From NCBI GenBank assembly GCA_039654915.1, contig CM077594.1, positions 101,570,893-101,634,892 on the forward strand: DNA of 64,000 bases, written 5' to 3'. How positions within the stretch are numbered: the first letter of the stretch is position 1; each line of letters opens with the position of its first letter. The stretch is from Aquilaria yunnanensis. Taxonomy: Eukaryota > Streptophyta > Magnoliopsida > Malvales > Thymelaeaceae. This document shows positions 10,316 through 20,001 of the stretch, one piece after another. The position numbers and the translations under genes are program-made. Under the pieces are notes generated by a model, which saw only the letters and a program-made list of their open reading frames with translations, was not told the DNA's origin and made no database searches.

Positions 10316-10864
10316 CTATGAGTCGAGGATTTGCTTCCCATCCAGTTTTCTTACAAGCTGGCAAACAGGGTCATTTACAGTCAGATTCCCGGGACTATAA
10401 CGGTTTCGTTCTTCATGAAAAATACTCTATAAACCAAGAAGTTCACGTTGCACAGATCCACAAGAATGTGTCTCAAGAGTCAATCGGATATCATCCAATG
10501 AGTCCTTACTCAGGCCATTCTTGATGAATTGTATTTTATCTTCTCGATTATCGGAGATCATTCCTAAAGAACGACATTTAGTATTACAAGTCCACCGTCC
10601 ACATTTGTGGCAGACTCGTAACCTTTTCGCTCTTCGCTTTTTGGCATAAGAGCTTCTGCCTATACCAGGCATGTGAGACACAAATGCCTCTGGGATTTCA
10701 CCTGCCAGACGAACCTTGGCTTCGATTAACCACCGCACATCTTCAGGGATTCCTTTGTGCATCAGAACTCTTAATCGTTCACAGCGAACTTGGTAGATCT
10801 TTTTTAGAATGTTCATTGGGAGAGAAGGAAAATATTTTCGTAAGACAGAAAGAGTAGGATCCAT
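10316..10864 (-). pseudogene. Cysteine-rich basic protein, copy C, interrupted by one nonsense codon
   Basis: Collinear with copies A and B over 183 codons, but a TAG at 10427-10429 (codon 146, where copies A and B have tryptophan) truncates it to 145 residues. The basic run and all four cysteines lie before the stop, so the truncated product would keep the putative nucleic-acid-binding part. Beyond the stop the same frame continues with the conserved N-D-P-V-C-Q segment to a normal TAG at 10316-10318. It is the most diverged of the three, for example M-P-G-I-G-R-S-S in place of M-P-G-F-G-K-S. Confidence 0.6.
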
Positions 10865-13800
10865 TTCCTAGAGGGAAGTAAAAGAAAGAAGAGAGGAAAG
10901 AATCAGTTATTATGGGCAACTGAGAGAACCGACTTGAGAGTCATGGAATACCGTATCCGCCGCTTAACCGGAAAAGTGGATCCTACTTTATTTTGATATG
11001 AATGATATTTCTTATCTTTGATATTCCATCCAGCTGACGTCGATCGAGTCCTTGATTATTGAATCTTTTGTCCGCTTTTGACAAAGTTTCAACGACAATA
11101 TTTCTTGATGTCTGCCTTATCTTTGACCACAGCTATCTCTTATCTTGGATGCTGCTAAGCTGGCATCAATCCTATCCTTCCAGGTGTAGCCTCGATTATT
11201 GAATCAATTGCCAGGCTTTTGACAATATTGTCTACTTTATATTTTTTTTGATATCTGCCTTATCCTTGGCTATAGCTATCTCTTATCTTGGACACTACTA
11301 GCTGGCGTCAATCCTATCCTTCCAGGTGTAGCCTCGATTATTGAATCAGTAGCCAAGCTTTTGACAACATTGTCTACTTTATCCTTGAATTCCTGATGCG
11401 GGTTGGTCCCGCATATTAGCTGTGTATCCAGTGATAGATTGGTAAGAGCTGATGACATTGAGATCTCAGCTTATACTGCTGTAACTGTGCTGTGAATGTG
11501 ATTCCCGTTTGGTCCTTGTTATGTAAAGGCTATGTATGCATGATATGAAATGCATGAATGCAAAGCATGTGTAATTGATGGTTTTTTTTTTGTATGGATC
11601 TAGTTCTTTATGTCTTTGTTTTACTGGATCCTCTTTGTGATGGCCTTCTTGGACTATCATTGAATCTCTTTATGCTTCCCAGCTCTTGTAGATTGCCTCA
11701 AAAGCCCAACTCTTTTCAAAGTCCGCTTTCTTTGACTTGTTCTTGAATTTTGGCCTCAATTTCTTTAATGTTTGCCCGCCTCATACTTTATGTCTCTTTG
11801 GGTACTCATCCCTTGTCATGGATTTCATAGCATCAAAGGTTTTACTTTCAATGTCTGTCCTTTTTCCTGTGTCCGGGCTGACACATACTTATCCCCATGT
11901 TATAATCTGAATGATTGCTCTTCCTTGAGCTCAAGTTTTGATCCATAAGACTTGCCCCCTTGTCTATTGAACTTCTTTGTTGGCAGTACTCCTCTTACGC
12001 TTCGTAGAGACTACTTTGCCCCCCTGAATATGGTGTTTATGTGGAAAAAAAAGGTATCACCTCGCCTTTAACAGAAGGTCGAGCATTTCTAGACCTTTGT
12101 GATGGCACTTGATCGTAAATCTCTCTTACAAGAACCACATCTTCTTAAAGAAAGTCTCAAGCTATCTCATCACTTTTAAGTCTACACACATTAATGAATA
12201 ATGGTTTGGCCTTAAAGAAAAACTTTCATCAATTTGCAAAGTTTGACAAAGTAATTTACGGTCTTTGTTTTTAATTAAAATATCCTGCCATTCTTCCCTT
12301 TCCAACTCGAAGACATAAACTGTGCAAGACAATAAGGTATAAACATAATTCACAAGGATAGCCTTTTAGCTGAATGACGATGATATCAAGAGGTAAGTGT
12401 TAGGTCCGAGGAACGTTAAGTTTGAGTGGTGTGAAAGAAGGGTCTTTTAATACTACTCGTGAGCAGTATTAAATAAGGTAGAAATATGATTCACAATGAT
12501 AGTCTTTTGACTGAATGAGGATTTTAGGTCTGAGGAAAGTTAAGTTTAAGTGGTGTGAAAGAATGGTCTTTTAATACTACTCGTGAGCAGTATTAAACAA
12601 GGTAGAAACATGATTCACAATGATAGTCTTTTAACTGAATGAGGATGTTCGGTTTGAGAAAAGTTAAATTTAAGTGGTGTGGAAGAATGGTCTTTTAATA
12701 CTACTCGTGAGCAGTATTAAACAAGGTAGAAACATGATTCACAATGATAGTCTTTTAACTGAATGAGGATGCTCGGTTTGAGAAAAGTTAAATTTAAGTG
12801 GTGTGGAAGAATGGTCTTTTAATACTACTCGTGAGCAAATTTGATTATGGTGAAAAACTCAATAGTGATGACCTCAACTTGCCACTCTTTCCAGAAAGTT
12901 AGACCTCATCTGTTGCCCTTCAACTATTGTGATCTTTATGCATGCTTGGTTTGAGGGTTGCTTTTGTGTTCTAAACCGCCTTTGCAGGTTTTCAGTCTAG
13001 AATCCATAGCTCATTTTTTTTGTTTTCTTTCTTTTGCTCTAACTTGAGCCCTTTTTCTTTTCTTTTTTTTTTTTTTTTTGTTTTTTTTTTTTGTTTTTTC
13101 TTTGTTTCCCTTTTTTTTTTTTTTTTGTGAGCTATGGTGATGACATACTTGATAACTCTCTTGAAGTGAGATAACTCAAATGGCCTTGCTTGCTCGTGCT
13201 TGTTCTCAGTCCTTTTTGGTTTTGAATTTTCCCTTGTTGTCTTTTTGATGGAAGGGATGAACTTTTTCCTTTTTGGAGTTTGTGTTGCAGAAAACTGAGA
13301 ACCTTTTTTTTTTTTTTTGAGCATTTATGAGAATTGGGAAGCCACTGAAGTCATTTAATATGAGAGCTACCTTGTTTGGAAACTAACCCCAAACTTCTTG
13401 CAAGGATGTTGATAACCACTGTGAATTCTTTTTGAGGGTTGAGGTGCAACATATGAAATCCTTCTTACTAGATTTGGCAGCACTTTCAAGATCATTACTA
13501 TCAAATTTCCCTTAACTTTTTATTTTCACCCACGAGTAGTATCATTTAGAAAGCAAAGTATGATAGCAATAATGGATAGTATAATGGAAAGGAGTGAGAG
13601 ATGGATGTAAAAACGGAATTTTTGGTAAGAAGTGGTAGAATGTGTAGGTGTAATAATTGAATTTTTGGTAAAAATTGGTAGAATGTGTAGAAGTAATAAT
13701 GGGATTAAAAAGTGGTAGAATGCACACGCAACATCTTTTTGTTAGAGAACAAAAAGAATTACCGGTTGTCGAAAAGTAAAGTGTGATGACAATAATGGAT

Positions 13801-14109
13801 AGTATAATAGCAAAGAGTGTAAAAATGGAAAGTAGTAGAATGCACGCATCACATCTTTTTGTTGTACCAGAAAAAGAATAGCAGGTGTCCATTTAACAAA
13901 GACTACACCCTAGATTCTGGACTAAATCTAGGAGATTTTTACTATTATATTACTTTTGCAAGCTTTCAAAGATACAAGTTTATTCAAAGGATTCCCTGTC
14001 ATTCGAAAATGTATGCGGACTGTTAGGTCAGATCTGACTTGGAGGCCTTCCAAAGTCAATGTAATTCTAGCTTGAAATCTTCACTTTTCAATTATCAATC
14101 ACATCGGGC
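10865..14109. other. Repeat-rich interior where pol would be expected; no coding seen
   Basis: In an autonomous Tat/Ogre element this stretch downstream of gag would encode protease, RT, RNase H and integrase. None of their motifs was seen in any frame. It holds a ~136-bp duplication (about 11110-11390, shared AGCTATCTCTTATCTTGGA), a four-copy 120-126-bp repeat (about 12400-12840), long T tracts near 13010-13130, and a two-copy repeat near 13555-13880. A lysine-rich reading frame at 12992-13324 is only the reverse of the T tracts. Confidence 0.6.
12400..12840. repeat. Four-copy tandem repeat of 120-126 bp with an internal palindrome
   Basis: Copies are recognised by TACTACTCGTGAGCAGTATT at about 12450, 12570, 12696 and, cut short, 12820. 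The sequence at 12445-12473 is a near-perfect inverted repeat around CTCGTGAG and could form a cruciform or RNA hairpin. Confidence 0.75.
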
Positions 14110-15006
14110 CTAGCAACTTGGACTTGGTTTTGCTTGATGAGGCGGCAATGGATTGTGGGTGACATTTGGCTCATCGGAAAAGTCCAACCACTTTGACTCG
14201 ATTAATTGTTGAACTATACGCTTCAATGCCATGCAGTTTTCCATGCCATGGCCTGGAACGCCATCATGATATGGGCAGGTAATGTTAGGGTCATATCACC
14301 TTGGATATGGGGGTTTGAATGGCTTTGTAGGAATTGGACGGATAAATTGTCTTTCGATGAGTTTTGGGTATAACTCAGTATAAGTCATGGAAATTGGTGT
14401 GAAAACTTCTCTTGGTCTTGGTGCAGGTACTGGAGGAGTAGGAGCAGGTGGCCATGACTGATTAGGTCTGTTAAAAGGATAATTGTTGGGCCTATTGGAA
14501 GGATAATCATTGGGCCTATTTGGAGGATAATTATTGGGCCTATTCAGAGGATAATCATTGGGCCTATTTGGAAGGTAATTATCGGGCCCATTGGCAAAAT
14601 AGGATAGGCGAGGTCCGATAGCCACAGTATCCACGAGGGGAATCCTTCTTCCGCGTCCTATTTGTTGTACTTCGTCATCTTTTCTTCTGGATGGTCCTCC
14701 TCTTTTCATAGGATTATTAAAGGATTCAGCAATATTCCCAGTCCTAATCTCATGCTCGATTCTTTCTCCAGACATGACAATGTTAGAAACATTAGTTGCC
14801 GAATTGCCAATGAGTTCGTCATAATATAGGTACTTCAGTGTCTGGACAAACAAAGTGACCATTTCTCTTTCTGTCATGGGTGGCTGAACTTGTGCTTCTT
14901 GAATTGCTTTCGCCTTGATTAGCTCGATCAATTGTCTCATTTGTTCGGCCATACTTTCTATCTTGGACTCTATCTTTATGAGACGTCCTTCGATTTGTTC
15001 TGCCAT
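14110..15006 (-). pseudogene. gag remnant of the LTR retrotransposon
   Basis: The gag polyprotein packages element RNA. From the ATG at 15006 the frame gives an N-terminal coiled-coil-like E-S-K-I-E-S-M-A-E-Q stretch. M-T-E-R-E-M-V-T-L-F-V-Q-T-L-K and Y-Y-D-E-L-I-G follow, then G-E-R-I-E-H-E-I-R-T-G, all typical of Tat/Ogre gag. A repeated N-R-P-N-(D/N)-Y-P linker comes next. A TGA at 14296-14298 (tryptophan expected) stops the frame. Beyond it the same frame continues with Y-D-P-N-I-T-C-P-Y-H-D-G-V-P-G-H-G-M-E-N-C, the gag zinc-binding motif, to a TAG at 14110-14112. The upstream part of a normal gag is missing. Confidence 0.75.
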
Positions 15007-15979
15007 TAATCTTATTTGGAGCCGAGTTGAATATCGGTGTCGAGGTCCAATTTTATCCTTTTAAAAGTAAGGTATATTTTATTAGATCCTATGTGTATGT
15101 GATTGATGCAATGGATGCATGTAGGAAAAATGAGATTATGTTTTTATCAGACTTTGTATACACGTGATTAATGTAATGGATGTATGCAATGAGATTATGT
15201 TTTTATCAGACTTTATATGCACGTGATTAATGTAATGGATGTATGCGATGAGTGAATTTGATTATCCACTATCGTGGAACTTCAAGACTTTTAGTTGTTA
15301 TTAAAAAGACCAAAAAGTTAGCATAGTTTGATGCGTGGTTTTGATGCATGAAGAATATTTGCACAAAACAGAAGTATAACAAAAGAAAGATAAGTTTATT
15401 AATAACTTAAATAGCAATTAACAACTCATGAACTATTATGGAAAAATGAGTTAAAACCATAAATACGAAAATAAAAGTGTAGAGCAACAACACAGCATAA
15501 CAAGGATATGCTTATGGCATTGGTAAATGGGAGGAATACTATGGTCAGTTCTATGGTTAAGTGGGGAGTTCTATATGCATAAGGTGGCTTATCAAAAAGG
15601 CAAGGGATAGTTCCCGAATCCTGTCACTAAATTATAGTGACGGCCCGATTCCTTACCCTCTAGGGTTTATGTAAGGAATGGATTAATTCGAGTCGTAGCT
15701 TTTCGTGGGCCCATGCAGAGACTAACCGTCTCAGAAGGCAATACACTACTTTGCTACTTTGAAACCGGTGAAGGCTTGGAGACCATGGCCTCACAAGGAC
15801 AACAACACCAATTCCGCTTAGAAAGAATCGTGTTCGATTTAAGTAAGCTCGGGTATAGAGCTTCATATTGTGAATGCATAATGCATGTTTTCGCTAAGTA
15901 AATATAGCATATAAAAATCCACATAATAAGCAAAGTAAATTAAAACAAATCAACTTTAGGCTCGACTCACTAACGTCGA
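15007..15979. other. Leader region between primer-binding site and gag remnant
   Basis: No convincing coding sequence. A short duplicated segment (GAGATTATGTTTTTATCAGA near 15130 and 15190) is present. In this lineage the region carries the untranslated leader and sometimes an extra upstream ORF, which is not recognisable here. Confidence 0.4.
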
Positions 15980-15998
15980 GTCCCCAGCGGAGTCGCCA
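15980..15998 (-). other. Primer-binding site
   Basis: The minus strand reads TGGCGACTCCGCTGGGGAC, three bases after the end of the 5' LTR. Tat/Ogre elements are known for a PBS of this type, complementary to the 3' end of a tRNA (reported as tRNA-Arg). A tRNA comparison could not be run here. Confidence 0.7.
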
Positions 15999-16001
15999 AG
16001 C

Positions 16002-19000
16002 TGTGGCAACGTCGGGTTTTCTGGAGTCGCCACCAATCGGTTTACCTAGGTCGATTGGACACCTTAAAATTGGTCTACGAGAGTTCGGGGATCGGGAGTA
16101 CGGTTACGCTAAAACAACTTTGTTATAGCGCCCAAAATTGGCACCTTAGTTGATTTTAATTTTGTTTTGCTTTGCTTTTAGAAAATATTCAGTTAATTTT
16201 CAAACTAGAAATTTTAACTGAATTAATTGGATGTGGCTTTTTAAATTCATTTATATAGAATTTGATACTTCCGAACCATGGACTCTGCCGAGTCACCCGG
16301 ACACGGAATTTGATGAAATTTTAAATAAATTAATCCATATCGTAAATATGGATTTTTACCTTTGTATTTTTTTAATTTAATTAAAAAGTAGATGTTTTCC
16401 AAACCGTAGATCCTGATGGATCATCCGGATATGGAAATTATTTTAAAAAGGTGAGCCAAAAAATAATTATTTAATCAAAATTTCATTTATTTAATAATGA
16501 AACCAAAAATTTATGTATATTTCAAAAAAAATAAAAGAAAAGTCTTAATACTTTATTTGATAAAAGGTGAACAAAAAAAAAATAATTATTTAATCAAAGT
16601 TTTATTTAATAAAGGAAACAAAAATTGATATGTATATTTCAAAAATAAAAGAAAAGTTTTAACATTTTATTTGTTTTATTTTGTTTTAATGAAAGATTAA
16701 CCAAAAATAATTATTTAATTAAGAAACCAAAAATTTATATGCATATTTTAAAAAATAAATAAAAGTTTTTGATATTTATATATTTTATTTTTTTGTGTTC
16801 TTTTTTTATTGATAAAATAATTTTCTAATTTATAAGTCTAAAAATAAATTTAATTAATAAGTCTAAAATATTAAAAAAAATATTCTTTTTTTCTTGTTTA
16901 TTTTTATTACCTTTATTTGAAATTATTTGGGTAAAATTTTATTTTGTTTAATAAAGGAAACAAAAAGTTATATCTTTTTATTATTTTGAAAGAAATAAGT
17001 AAAATATTACTGGATAAAAAAAAAAGTAAAATATTATCCCAAAGTATTTTCAATCAAAAAGTAAAATACTACTGAATAAAAATAAATAAGTAAAATATTA
17101 TCCCAAAGTTTTTCAACCAAAAAGTAAAATATTACTGAATAAAAATAAATAAGTAAAATATTATCCCAAAGTTTTTCAATCAAAAAAGTAAAATATTACT
17201 AAATAAAAATAAATAATTAAAATATTATCCCAAAGTTTTTCAATCAAAAAGTAAAATATTACTGAATAAAAATAAATAAGTAAAATATTATCCCAAAGTT
17301 TTTCTATCAAAAAGTAAAATATTACTGAATAAAAATAAACAAGTAAAATATTATCCCAAAGTTTTTCAATCAAAAAGTAAAATATTACTGAATAAAAATA
17401 AACAAGTAAAATATTATCCCAAAGTTTTTCAATAAAAAAAAGTAAAATATTACTGAATAGAAATAAATAAGTAAAATATTATCCCAAATTTTTTCAATCA
17501 AAAAGTAAAATATTACTAAATAAAATCCTGAAGTTTTTATATCCTTTTATTCTTTTTACTAATAAAAAAACTAAAAATTTATACTTAATAAATAAGTAAT
17601 ATATTGCTGGATAAAGAGATAAGTAAAATATTAGCCCAAAGTTTTTATTTTTTAATAATAAAAGAAAATTTATTTATATACTTTATGTAAAAAAAATATA
17701 TTTTATATACTTTATTTAAAAAATATTTTCCAAGCCATGGATCCTGGCGGATCATTTGGACATGGAGTTTAATTTTTATTAATTAATTATTTAATTAATT
17801 ATTAATTAAATCATAATTTTTATTGGATTTTTATTATTATTTTTCTTGAATTTTTAATTATTATTACTATAGAAATATATTTAAAAACAGAATTGATTTT
17901 TGTTGTATTTTTAGAATTATTTAATTATGTTTTTTAAATAATTTTTAATAAAAAGAATAAAAACTTTAACTTTTTTTTCTCTTTAAAGAAATAATTAAAA
18001 CATATGTTTCAAAATAATAAAAGATAATTGTCTTTAAAAAATGATTTTTCAATAGAATAAAGTTAATTATTCACATAAAAGAATCTTCTTTTAATTAGTT
18101 ACTGTTTACTTATTTATTTATTTTTTATTATTAAATAAGTGAAATAAATTTTATCATAAAATAAAATTTTGGCATAAAGGAAAATTAAATAAAGTAAAGT
18201 AAAGGGGAGGTTTTATTTTAGTTTAGACATAAAAAAAATACATAAAATAACACATGTAAGCATATAAAGGAATATTAAAAGATAATAAATAAATAAATAA
18301 AGTGGGGCTTTTTGACCATCCACTTAAAAAAATAAATAATAAATGTTAGCAAATTTAATTAAATTAATTATTAAACAACAATAATAAAAAGTTAGTCAAG
18401 TTAATTAAATTAATTAATTAACAACAATAATAAAAAGTTAGCCAAGTTAATTAAATTAATTAACAACAATAATAAAAAGTTAGTCAAGTTAATTAAATTA
18501 ATTAATTAACAACAATAATAAAAAGTTAGTCAAGTTAATTAAATTAATTAATTAACAACAATAATAAAAAGTTAGTCAAGTTAATTAAATTAATTAATTA
18601 ACAATAATAATAAAAAGTTAGCCAAGTTAATTAAATTAATTAACAACAATAATAAAAAGTTAGTCAAGTTAATTAAATTAATTAATTAACAACAATAATA
18701 AAAAGTTAGCCAAGTTAATTAAATTAATTATTAACAACAATAATAAAAGTTAGCAAAGTTAGTAAAGTTAGATGTTAATAACAATAAAAATAAAAGTTAG
18801 TAAGTTAGTTGAGGTAACAATAATAAGGTTAGTAGGTTAGTCATCATAATAATAATAATAAGGTTAGTCATAATAATAATAAGGTTAGTAAGTTAGTTAT
18901 AATAATAAATAATAATAAGGTTAGTCATAATAATAATAAGGTTAGTAAGTTAGTTATAATAATAACAATAAAAAGAAGGGTTAGTAATAATAACAATAAT

Positions 19001-19996
19001 AAACAAATAAATAAACAAGTAAAAATTAAAAGGGTTAGGAATCAATTCTGTAAGAACAAAATAAAAGATTAGTAACCAAAGTGAAAGAAATTGAAAAGAT
19101 AGAGGACAAAACAAGGGTTGTACCCTTTAAAAATTAATTTGAATATGCTGAAACAGAGGTGACGGACGCACGAAGCGCAGGGGCAGGGGGGAGGCGGAGT
19201 TCGACGGGGGGCGCGGTCAGGGGCACGGTGGCGAAGGCGCAGGGTAGCGAGGCGGAGGGCGAATCGGCGGGCGTGGGGCAGCGTGACAGAGTAAAAGAGA
19301 AGAGAGAGAAAGAGAAGGAAGAAGGAAGAAGATGGTCAATTCGTAAGGAAATAAAATTTGGGAATTTCTGGGCAGAGGGAAGATAAGCTAGGGAATAAGG
19401 CTGTAATTTTACCTTTTTTTTTGAAACGGAGCTCTAAGCTTTCTTTCTATTTTTTTCTGTCTTCAGCACTGAATTTGGGGGGGTATTTATAGAAGGAGCT
19501 TAGCTGAACTGTGGACGGATAAATTAATAAAAAATCTCAAACTTATCTTTAAAATTAGTAAAATGACAGTTTCAGTCCTTTACGTTACTCCAGCTCTGGA
19601 TAAGCTCAGAAGCTTCTGATTTTGACAATTTTAACGTTTTCTGTCAATTTGGGCCAGAAACGTCCGTTTAGGCCCAAAATTGACGCGAAAAATTACCCAA
19701 GGCTCCTGAAACTTTCAGAATTTGTCAATTTTGTCCGAAACTTCTCAAATTTGTCATTTTTACCTCAAACTTTTAATTTTTTGTCATTTTTTTCTGAAAT
19801 TTTATTTTTATTTCAAACACATACATATTCACACATATATTATTTTAAATCAAATCTTCTCAAAATAAAAATATATTTTAAACTAATTAACATAATTAAA
19901 TTTTTTTAGCAATAATAATAATAATAATAATAATTTTTTTAATTAGTTTTTTTTTTTAATTTTTAAAAAAAAACTAGACGAAATTGGGTGTCAACA
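16002..19996 (-). repeat. 5' LTR (in element direction)
   Basis: 3995 bp, near-identical to 1527-5523, with the same internal tandem repeats (about 17040-17510 and 18360-18740) and TATA box (about 19484-19491). The small size difference comes from short indels in A/T runs. Confidence 0.9.
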
Positions 19997-20001
19997 GCCA
20001 T
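19997..20001. repeat. Target site duplication GCCAT, right copy
   Basis: Pairs with 1522-1526. It sits inside a TNP2 codon series and lets the reading frame be followed across the insertion. Confidence 0.9.

Larger units (their letters stand above)
8650..11000 (-). repeat. Three tandem ORF cassettes of 765-838 bp
   Basis: ORF starts lie at 9261, 10026 and 10864, giving spacings of 765 and 838 bp. Sequence beyond the ORFs is also repeated. The 3' flank CATCTTCCACT...CGGCTTCAATG is found at about 8650, 9436 and 10273. The 5' flank AATCAGTTATTGTAGG is found at about 10061 and 10903. This marks duplication of promoter-plus-ORF units. Confidence 0.8.
1527..19996 (-). mobile_element. Non-autonomous Tat/Ogre-like LTR retrotransposon carrying cargo genes
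   Basis: Two ~4.0 kb direct repeats (1527-5523 and 16002-19996) begin TGTGGCAACG and end GTGTCAACA, flanked by GCCAT on both sides. The element reads on the minus strand. The primer-binding site lies at 15980-15998 next to the right LTR, and the purine tract at 5524-5536 lies next to the left LTR. In element direction the LTR begins TGTTGACACCCAATTTCGTC, typical of Ty3/gypsy Tat/Ogre elements. The 10.5 kb interior holds a leader, a broken gag, repeat-rich DNA, three related cysteine-rich ORFs, a LOG pseudogene and a tandem-repeat tract. No protease, RT, RNase H or integrase was found, so mobility must have come from a relative. By eye the LTRs differ at only about one base per hundred, which suggests a fairly recent insertion. 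Confidence 0.9.

Noticed and set aside
12992..13324. Lysine-rich 110-codon minus ORF
   Set aside because: It is the reverse of long T tracts; no conserved motif.
1527..19996. Plus-strand orientation for the LTR element
   Set aside because: The primer-binding site, purine tract, TATA box, gag remnant and cargo all read on the minus strand.
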